A stretch of DNA of 64,000 nucleotides from the NCBI GenBank assembly GCA_019634385.1, contig JAHQVK010000121.1:1-64000 (forward strand), written 5' to 3'. Position numbers and translations under genes: made by a program. This stretch comes from Myxococcales bacterium (GTDB taxonomy: Bacteria; Myxococcota; Kuafuiibacteriia; Kuafuiibacteriales; Kuafuiibacteriaceae). The notes below the pieces were generated by a model. It worked only from the letters and a program-made list of their open reading frames with translations, ran no database searches and was not told the DNA's origin. The number at the start of each line of letters is the position of its first letter. The stretch's first letter is position 1. Below, piece after piece: positions 38,397 to 45,700 of the stretch.

Positions 38397-39671
38397 TCAA
38401 CGACCTCGTCCCAGGATGGAGCGAATCTCTTGAATTCCCCCTACCAAACGGTGAATATCGGCCTGCGAGTTGTAAATCCCCAAGGATACCCGCAGACTCG
38501 CAAGAATACCGAGCCGCTCCATTACCGGCTGAGCACAATGATGCCCGGCTCTGACCGCAATCCCCATGCTGTCGAGAATGGTTGCTGCATCATGAGGATG
38601 AATATCCTCCATCACCAGAGATAAAACACCTTTGCGAGTAGCACCAGGGCCAAGGATGCTAAGCCCGTCTATACCACCAAGAGCTCCTTCAGTGACCGAC
38701 ATAAGTTCCGCTTCATGGGCTTCAATCGGGGCGTAACCAATGGCCAACAACCAGTCGATAGCCGCTCCCAAACCAATGACGCCCGCAATATTAGGTGTAC
38801 CAGCTTCGAACCGGTGAGGGACTTCTGCGGCAATCACTCCCTCGGAGTGCGAAACACTGCGAACCATTCCTCCCCCTAGTCTCCAAGGCTCCATCGCCTT
38901 CAGATACTCCGCACGGCCCCACAAAACCCCCACACCGAATGGTCCGTAGAGCTTGTGCCCAGAGAAGGCGTAAAAGTCGGCACCCAAATCCGCCATATGT
39001 GTAGGCATATGAGGCACAGCTTGAGCTCCATCTACAACCACCACCGCCCCAACCGCATGCGCACGGTTAGCTACATACTTAATGTCTGTCACTGAGCCCA
39101 AACTATTAGACAGATGACTTATTGCTACCACTCGAGTCCGACAACTGAGATAGTCATCCAGCGTATCCAACGCCAAATGGCCATCACAACGTAAGGGCAG
39201 TACCCGAAGGATCGCTCGACGCTCCACACATAGTCGTTGCCAGGGTAACAGGTTCGAGTGATGCTCCAACTCAGATACCAGAACCTCATCTCCATCCTGA
39301 AGTAGCTGTCGGCCCAGGCCCCAAGCTACCGCATTGAGACTCTCTGTAGTACCTCCAGTAAAAATGATCTCATCCGCGGATACCCTGAGTAGCTGAGCGA
39401 CCTTCTCCCGAGCTTTCTCAAATCGAGCTGTCGCTCGGGTGGACAGGGAGTACAATCCTCGGTGAATAGTTGCGCATTCGTCCGTATACGCCCGATGCAT
39501 CACATCCAAAACACCGGTTGGCTTGAGAGCGGTACCAGCACTATCAAGATAAACCAAGGAATGCCCATTGACCCGTTGGGCCAATGTAGGAAACGCATCA
39601 CGCACCTCAGCCTGTGATAACCCAATCAAAGTATATGATCTTATATCACAGGATGGTTGCAGACCCGCCAA
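38397..39671 (-). CDS. sufS: Cysteine desulfurase (SufS)
   Basis: VYLDSAGTALKP, TRGTTESLN-type motif (FTGGTTESLNAVAW), SELEHHSNLLPWQ, FYAFSGHKLYGPFGVGVLWG, VRAGHHCAQPVM. Confidence 0.95.
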   Translation of the reverse strand: MAGLQPSCDIRSYTLIGLSQAEVRDAFPTLAQRVNGHSLVYLDSAGTALKPTGVLDVMHRAYTDECATIHRGLYSLSTRATARFEKAREKVAQLLRVSADEIIFTGGTTESLNAVAWGLGRQLLQDGDEVLVSELEHHSNLLPWQRLCVERRAILRVLPLRCDGHLALDTLDDYLSCRTRVVAISHLSNSLGSVTDIKYVANRAHAVGAVVVVDGAQAVPHMPTHMADLGADFYAFSGHKLYGPFGVGVLWGRAEYLKAMEPWRLGGGMVRSVSHSEGVIAAEVPHRFEAGTPNIAGVIGLGAAIDWLLAIGYAPIEAHEAELMSVTEGALGGIDGLSILGPGATRKGVLSLVMEDIHPHDAATILDSMGIAVRAGHHCAQPVMERLGILASLRVSLGIYNSQADIHRLVGGIQEIRSILGRGR

Positions 39672-40028
39672 ATCCGGCTTTTGGTTCCCTGTATAATGAG
39701 CCTTCCAAATGATTCGACCCTAGAACTCCTACACCGCGCTCAGCAATGGCTCCTCGCGGGTCAACAAGTGGCGATCGCAACGGTTATTGCCACTTGGGGC
39801 TCGTCTCCTAGACCGACGGGTAGTCTCCTTATTGTTCGGGAGGATAGCGTATTCGAAGGCTCAGTATCCGGCGGCTGTATCGAAGCGGAAGTTGTTAGCG
39901 TAGCCCTTGACGTCATTCGCACTCGTACCCCTCAAGTCCTAATGTTTGGGGTAAGCAAGGACCAAGCCTGGAAGCGCGGGCTCGCGTGCGGTGGGAAAGT
40001 AGAGATTTTCGTGGAGGCAATCCAGTGA
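39657..40028 (+). CDS. XdhC/CoxI N-terminal domain protein (likely start M at ~39696)
   Basis: VAIATVIATWGSSPRPTGSLLIVRED...FEGSVSGGCIEAEVV. Confidence 0.87.
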   Translation: MQTRQIRLLVPCIMSLPNDSTLELLHRAQQWLLAGQQVAIATVIATWGSSPRPTGSLLIVREDSVFEGSVSGGCIEAEVVSVALDVIRTRTPQVLMFGVSKDQAWKRGLACGGKVEIFVEAIQ

Positions 40029-40729
40029 AACTATCCACTCTTGGACGTATTGTGTCCCACGACCATTACCCTATTGTCCGCGCAGTCCGCCTTTCTGATG
40101 GCTATGAACGCCTGATCATCGGTCCCCCACCACCGGATCCCCTGGGAGAAGCAGTTCAAAAGGTCCTTCGAGACCAGGCTGCCTTAGTCATCACCCTGAG
40201 TACAGAGCGATGGTTCCTTCAGCCTTTTCTTCCCCCTCTGGAGCTGCTGGTTGTTGGCGCAGTACATATCGCACAGTTCTTGGTACGCATCGCCAACCTC
40301 ACCAACTACCAAGTTAAGGTGATAGACCCCAGAACGTCGTTCGCGCACAAAGAACGATTTCCTGGTGCCCAACTCATCACCGATTGGCCAGACGAAGTCC
40401 TCAGCAAGCTGCCACTCTCCGGTCGTTCAGCAATCGTAACCCTTAGCCACGATCCAAAAATTGATGACGCCGCGCTTAGCATTGCTCTGAGCAGCACCGC
40501 CTTCTACATCGGCTGCCTCGGCAGCCGCCGCACGCACAAAGAACGTCTCAGCCGTCTGAGGCAGCAAGGGCATTCTCCCGATCACCTGGACCGATTGCGA
40601 GGCCCAGTGGGTTTAGCCATTGGTGCAAAAACACCAGCAGAGATAGCCGTAGCGATCATGGCCGAAATTACCCAAACACTCCGGCTGTCTTGCGCTCAGC
40701 AAAAGGTATCTTTCGATGATGGTTACTGA
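40025..40729 (+). CDS. XdhC Rossmann-domain protein (GTG start overlapping the previous stop)
   Basis: LLVVGAVHIAQFLVRIA, YIGCLGSRRTHKERLSRL, GPVGLAIGAKTPAEIAVAIMAEI. Confidence 0.87.
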   Translation: MKLSTLGRIVSHDHYPIVRAVRLSDGYERLIIGPPPPDPLGEAVQKVLRDQAALVITLSTERWFLQPFLPPLELLVVGAVHIAQFLVRIANLTNYQVKVIDPRTSFAHKERFPGAQLITDWPDEVLSKLPLSGRSAIVTLSHDPKIDDAALSIALSSTAFYIGCLGSRRTHKERLSRLRQQGHSPDHLDRLRGPVGLAIGAKTPAEIAVAIMAEITQTLRLSCAQQKVSFDDGY

Positions 40730-41339
40730 GTTCATGTCTCCCCCACGCGTAGCTGGATTGATTCTCGCAGCGGGTAGCTCCAGACGTATGAACCACCAAC
40801 ATAAGGTACTCGCTCCGTTCCGAGGCTGCCCAATGATCGAGCACGTAGTTCGAGCATTGTGCTCCACACCCCTATCACCCATTGTTGTAGTAACGGGGCA
40901 TAACGCAGACCAGGTAGGTGCAGTACTTAGTGCCTATCCGGTAGAGCTGGTCTACAACCCCCGCCACTTGGCCGGTATGTCCACCTCTCTTCGCGCAGGC
41001 ATAAGTACTCTTCCGCCCTCTACGGACGGTGTTTTGGTGGCGCTGGCAGATATGCCCTTGGTGCAACCAGAGCAAATTATTTCGCTCCTATCCGCATTCC
41101 AAGTCAATCCTCCAGGCACAATCTGCGTGCCCACATTTGAGGGTCAACGGGGACATCCAGTTACGATCAGCAACCAATACTTTGAGCATATATACCAACT
41201 GGATGGAGACATTGGCGCACGGAGTCTATTTGAGCGCTACGCGGACCGGGTGGTGGAAGTACCAATGAGGACTCATGCAGTGCTCGTAGATATAGATACA
41301 CCCGAAGCCTTGGCTGCCCTTCGCGACCATGAGTCATGA
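40716..41339 (+). CDS. Molybdenum cofactor nucleotidyltransferase (MocA/MobA-like)
   Basis: GLILAAGSSRRMNHQHKVLAPFRGCPMIEHVV, GVLVALADMPLV, GQRGHPVTI. Confidence 0.92.
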   Translation: MMVTEFMSPPRVAGLILAAGSSRRMNHQHKVLAPFRGCPMIEHVVRALCSTPLSPIVVVTGHNADQVGAVLSAYPVELVYNPRHLAGMSTSLRAGISTLPPSTDGVLVALADMPLVQPEQIISLLSAFQVNPPGTICVPTFEGQRGHPVTISNQYFEHIYQLDGDIGARSLFERYADRVVEVPMRTHAVLVDIDTPEALAALRDHES

Positions 41340-41513
41340 CTAAGCAGCCGGTTGATTTGGCCATGTGTGTAGCTGTCGAGCCAGGCTTTTCGTGAAACGC
41401 TCTGACGACGAGGCGAGCGTACCTGGGGGTACGTGACCGAGGAGAGACTTCTAGCAGGCCATCGGAAAGACCGGCCGACAGATGCGTGCAGGGCTAGATC
41501 AGCAGGCTGTAAG
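41340..41513. mobile_element. Family B palindromic element copy 2, chimeric with a family A tip
   Basis: gcagccggttgatttggcc...gccaggcttttcgtgaaacgctctgacgacgaggcgagcgtacctggggg matches 36355-36535, but carries ctagcaggccatcggaaag at 41451-41469. Confidence 0.83.
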
Positions 41514-41577
41514 CTAGAGCGTCTCTTTAGCTTCGGACGCGGTCTATTACTGGTTCGCTGATAAAGACGCGCCCTAG
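41514..41577. mobile_element. Short palindromic element (family D, 64 bp) bounded by CTAG
   Basis: ctagagcgtctcttta ... taaagacgcgccctag; tips resemble family C; internal similarity to 36105-36148. Confidence 0.6.
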
Positions 41578-41613
41578 CTAGGTGCCTTTTGCCCCGCGGT
41601 AAAAGTACTGAGG

Positions 41614-42621
41614 TCAAACTCTCCTCACATCCGACGACTGCCTCATCTTGACCTCCGACGACTTGTCAGATGGATTAACCGCTTCGCTCAGAATCGACGA
41701 CTCATAAGGCTCTAACGCGTCGATATCAATGCCATTCAGTAGCTGCTTGAGATTGCCAAGGTCCAGTGGCAGAAGTACAGAGGCGTTGCTACGAGCCATC
41801 ACTCGTAATTGAGAAAGGTATTGCTCGACCAACCGGAGTTTCAGGGCCTTGCATCCTCCTCGACGCTGCACCGCCCGCCCAATCTCTCGGATAGAATCCG
41901 CGGTAGCCTCTGCTAAGGCCAAGATCTCCGCAGCTCGACCTTGGGCTTCGTTAATTCGGCGCTGCTTTTCTCCTTCAGAGAAATTAATCATCTCCTGCTT
42001 AGTTCCTTCAGAGCGATTGATCATCGCCTGCTTATCACCTTCGGCACGAGCAACTATCGCTCGCCGATTACGTTCCGCTGTGACTTGCTTCTCCATAGCA
42101 TCTTGTACCGTGGTGGGTGGCTGAATATTTTTTATCTCGTAACGATGAACCCTTATCCCCCATACCGTACCCGCCTCTTTCAAAACATCAACTACCTTTT
42201 GGCTAATAATTTCCCGCTCTTCAAAGGTTTGATCAAGAAGCAACTTACCAATAACTTCCCGCGTGCTCGTTTGTGCTAGTTGAGTGGCTGCATAACGATA
42301 GTTGGTGATACCATAGGTGGCTTTAACCGGATCCACCACGCTTATGTACATCACCCCGTCAACCTCGACCTTCACCTCATCTCGAGTAAAACACTCCTGC
42401 GGAGGTACATCTATCGTATCTTCTCGGAGATCTATCTTTGAAACTACCCGATCAAGAAAAGGAAACATCGAATGAAACCCTGCTCGCATCGTACTATGAT
42501 ATCGACCCAGCCGCTCTACCACGTAGGCCCATTGGTTGGGCACAAGCCGTATCGAACGTAATACTTGAATCAAGATTCCTATCGCGATTATCGTCCATGT
42601 CCCTATAGTCAAGTATTCCAT
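41614..42621 (-). CDS. SPFH/stomatin-like protein (paralog 1)
   Basis: RLVPNQWAYVVERLGRYHSTMRAGFHSMFPFLDRV; KQVTAERNRRAIVARAEGDKQAMINRSEG. Confidence 0.93.
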   Translation of the reverse strand: MEYLTIGTWTIIAIGILIQVLRSIRLVPNQWAYVVERLGRYHSTMRAGFHSMFPFLDRVVSKIDLREDTIDVPPQECFTRDEVKVEVDGVMYISVVDPVKATYGITNYRYAATQLAQTSTREVIGKLLLDQTFEEREIISQKVVDVLKEAGTVWGIRVHRYEIKNIQPPTTVQDAMEKQVTAERNRRAIVARAEGDKQAMINRSEGTKQEMINFSEGEKQRRINEAQGRAAEILALAEATADSIREIGRAVQRRGGCKALKLRLVEQYLSQLRVMARSNASVLLPLDLGNLKQLLNGIDIDALEPYESSILSEAVNPSDKSSEVKMRQSSDVRRV

Positions 42622-42630
42622 ATAGTAACC

Positions 42631-43557
42631 TCAACGACCTCGTAGATCGTGCTTCGACAAGCGTGGCCCAACCTCGCTTAAGCCCTCAATGATGGTCTGT
42701 ATCCTAGCGATCTCAGCTGGAACTACCGTCACCTTAGCTTTGGCCGCGATCTCCCCCAGTTCACTAATGAATAGCTCCGTAATGCGCATGCGCATGGCCG
42801 CTTCTCCGCCTGGCTCCGATAAGGCTTCAGCCACCTTTTCCATACCAAGTGCCGTTGCCTTCGCAACGATACTGATCTGTTTAGCGTGCCCCTCAGCTTC
42901 ATTTATCCGGCGGCGTTTTTCTCCTTCAGACAAATTGATAGCTTCCTGTCTCTTCCCCTCAGATCGATGAATGATTGCCTCTTTCTCAGCCGTCGCCAGA
43001 GTAACTTCAGAACGCCGCTCCCGTTCGGCTTCCATTTGTTTTTCTAAGGTGTGTATGACCTGGTTGCTTGGGGTGATATTTTTGATTTCATATCTAAGTA
43101 CTTTTATACCCCATGGGTCAGAAGCTTTATCAACCTCGCTTACGATTACATCGTTGAGTTTATCTCGTTCAGAAAAGGCCTCGTGCAGGGCAAGCTTGCC
43201 TATCTCAGATCGCATCGTGGTCTGTGCTAGATTCACGCTTGCCGATCGATAATCTTCAATTCCGTAACTTGCCCGCTCAGCATCCATCACCTTTAAATAT
43301 ATAATACCATCCACCGATACTTGCATATTATCTCGTGTAATGCATGTCTGCTCGGGAACATCAAATACCTGCTCGCGAGTTTCGTGACGATAGGCTACTC
43401 GGTCAACCACGGGGATGAGCACATGAAAACCCGGGGACAGCACACCATTAAATCGGCCCAAACGCTCAATAACATAAGCCTCGCGCATAGGTATCACTAT
43501 TGCGGTCATCCACAGGATACATATTAATATAAGTATGACCATTGTTGCCAGATTCAT
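42631..43557 (-). CDS. SPFH/stomatin-like protein (paralog 2)
   Basis: MREAYVIERLGRFNGVLSPGFHVLIPVVDRVAYRHETREQVFDVPEQTCITRDN. Confidence 0.93.
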   Translation of the reverse strand: MNLATMVILILICILWMTAIVIPMREAYVIERLGRFNGVLSPGFHVLIPVVDRVAYRHETREQVFDVPEQTCITRDNMQVSVDGIIYLKVMDAERASYGIEDYRSASVNLAQTTMRSEIGKLALHEAFSERDKLNDVIVSEVDKASDPWGIKVLRYEIKNITPSNQVIHTLEKQMEAERERRSEVTLATAEKEAIIHRSEGKRQEAINLSEGEKRRRINEAEGHAKQISIVAKATALGMEKVAEALSEPGGEAAMRMRITELFISELGEIAAKAKVTVVPAEIARIQTIIEGLSEVGPRLSKHDLRGR

Positions 43558-44090
43558 AGTTGATCCTCATCCTTCTCTATAATCCAAACCAGGTTATCCC
43601 TAGCAACCACTCGAGCAACCATGCCGGGCTCAAGCGGTTCTCCCACGGTACGAGCCGGCCATGTAGAACCCCGAAAGCGTATTCGACCTTCGACAGTCGA
43701 GGTAGCAACTTCGACTACGGTGACCAACTCCCCAAAGGCATCAAGTTCTTCATTCGTGGAAGTCTTCTCACGTCGACCAGCACCTAGTCGCAAGCCTGTA
43801 CTTCTTGCGATGCTGATAAGCATTGCCGAACTAGCAACCCAAAGACCTACCTCAAGTTGTACACTCCCGATGAATCCTACACTCACCAAAAAGCTGACGA
43901 GTATGGCGGATAAGCCAAAGAATATCGTCACAAATCCCGGAAAGATAAGCTCGGTAAGGACGAGAAAACCTCCTAACACAAACCATACCAATGAGTGACT
44001 ATCAACGCTCATGTCCAGAGTTCTATTGTACAACATAAGACAAATAGTTGACACGTCAATCGATTTGCATATGATATATATCACACTCAA
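43554..44090 (-). CDS. NfeD-like membrane protein
   Basis: TM segments plus C-terminal OB-like GELVTVVEVATSTVEGRIRFRGSTWPAR; next to SPFH genes. Confidence 0.88.
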   Translation of the reverse strand: MSVIYIICKSIDVSTICLMLYNRTLDMSVDSHSLVWFVLGGFLVLTELIFPGFVTIFFGLSAILVSFLVSVGFIGSVQLEVGLWVASSAMLISIARSTGLRLGAGRREKTSTNEELDAFGELVTVVEVATSTVEGRIRFRGSTWPARTVGEPLEPGMVARVVARDNLVWIIEKDEDQL

Positions 44091-44192
44091 TACGCCGACT
44101 CATTTCAGAGAATGCATCCAAGTGTTTCGGCATATATCTATTACGAATATTCTATGGTACTCTGGCTCGTTTCGCAGCGATAATACAGCAAA

Positions 44193-44232
44193 GACCCCCT
44201 TGAATTGATTCTGTAAGAATCAACAAGGGGTC
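44193..44232 (-). terminator. Hairpin downstream of moeA
   Basis: gacccccttgaattgattct-gta-agaatcaacaaggggtc; minus-strand continuation begins tttgctg. Confidence 0.6.
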
Positions 44233-44345
44233 GCGCAGCGGGGCATTGTCACGCGGAGAAGCAGGAACTTGGGTTCTGCCCAAGGGATTTCTGCTGTATG
44301 AGGAACTATGGAAATTACGGCGACTCAAGTCATGTGGTCGTCGCT

Positions 44346-45599
44346 TCACACCAGAGAAAACGGCGGTTCCGAGGACCCATTTTGGTCACGCAACAATATC
44401 GCTGGAAGTTTTGATCCGGCCGGGAAATGCTCGTCGTCGGCGTTAAGCAGAACCAACGCATTAGTTCCCACCATCGAGGTCATCGCCCCAGACTCTTGGT
44501 GGGCATGCAACTTTGCCTCGAAGTGGTCCCCTTTAGTCATGCTCACAAAAGCCCGAGCCAACTCCGGGCGGCCCGGGGAATGTCTGTGGGCGTGAACCAA
44601 CTCAACCTGATGAGTTACCCGAAACGGCCGAGAATCTCCCAACATCTTTCTCAGACATGGGCGGACAAAAACCTCAAATGTCACCATAGCACTCACCGGG
44701 TTGCCCGGTAGTCCAACTACCGGACGATGAGCCTGAAGTCCAAAGGTCAGAGGCTTTCCGGGTTTGATACGAACCTTCCAGAAGTCTGCACGTACATCAC
44801 ACCGCTCGAAGGCTTCGCGGACATAGTCGTAGTCCCCCACAGAAACTCCACCGGAAATAAGTAAACAATCGGCCCTTGCCCCCTCTTTGAGGCGCTCAAC
44901 AATCACTTCAAGACTATCCGGTGCATTAGGCAATATCTCCGGCTCTCCGCCAGCCTCGCTTACCATCGCGGCCAGGGCATACACGTTGGAATTGATAATT
45001 TGCCCGGGCAACAAAGGCTCGGCGACATCACGAAGCTCATCGCCAGTGGACAAAATGGCCACTCGAGGACGTCGGTACGCGGTCACTTGTGCATATCCCT
45101 GTGCGGCCAGAAGACCGATCTCCCCGGGCCCATAACCAAGACCAGTCTGCAAAATCGTCGCGCCAGCGGACAAATTGCTGCCCCGCATCCGAATGTTGGC
45201 TCCCTCAGCCACTTCGTGGAGAAATTCGACCTTCTGCTCATCTTTCAGCAACCGGGTATGTTCCTGAATCACCACCGCATCTGCTCCAGCCGGCACCATT
45301 GCCCCCGTAAAAATTCGCATCCCAGAGCCTGGTCTCAGAGGCGGCGGTATCTCTCCCCCGGCTTTCGACATCCCCTGGAGCGGAATCAACCGCGGTGAAG
45401 TTTCTGACGCCCCTTCGATGTCTCGCCAGCGCACTGCGTACCCATCCATCGCACTATTGGAAAAAGAGGGCAGGTCCGAACGGGCGAAAACATTTTCTCC
45501 CGCGTAGCGCCCTAGTGCCAAACTTAACGGAAGTCTCTCAACCCCAACCGGCTCAAAGGCAGGAAGCATGACCTTTAGGGCCTCTTGTATGCTCTTCAT
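44346..45599 (-). CDS. moeA: Molybdopterin molybdotransferase
   Basis: FSNSAMDGYAVRW, GAMVPAGADAVVIQE, ILSTGDEL, LLISGGVSVGDYDYV, GLPGNPVSAMVTFEVFV. Confidence 0.96.
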   Translation of the reverse strand: MKSIQEALKVMLPAFEPVGVERLPLSLALGRYAGENVFARSDLPSFSNSAMDGYAVRWRDIEGASETSPRLIPLQGMSKAGGEIPPPLRPGSGMRIFTGAMVPAGADAVVIQEHTRLLKDEQKVEFLHEVAEGANIRMRGSNLSAGATILQTGLGYGPGEIGLLAAQGYAQVTAYRRPRVAILSTGDELRDVAEPLLPGQIINSNVYALAAMVSEAGGEPEILPNAPDSLEVIVERLKEGARADCLLISGGVSVGDYDYVREAFERCDVRADFWKVRIKPGKPLTFGLQAHRPVVGLPGNPVSAMVTFEVFVRPCLRKMLGDSRPFRVTHQVELVHAHRHSPGRPELARAFVSMTKGDHFEAKLHAHQESGAMTSMVGTNALVLLNADDEHFPAGSKLPAILLRDQNGSSEPPFSLV

Positions 45600-45700
45600 A
45601 TTTAGAGTGACTTAGCCTGCTTATCAGCTCAATGGGAGCCTAAGTTCGCCACGTTTCAAGCACCGCCCCCCAAAACTAGACACGCAACGTTTGCGAGAGC

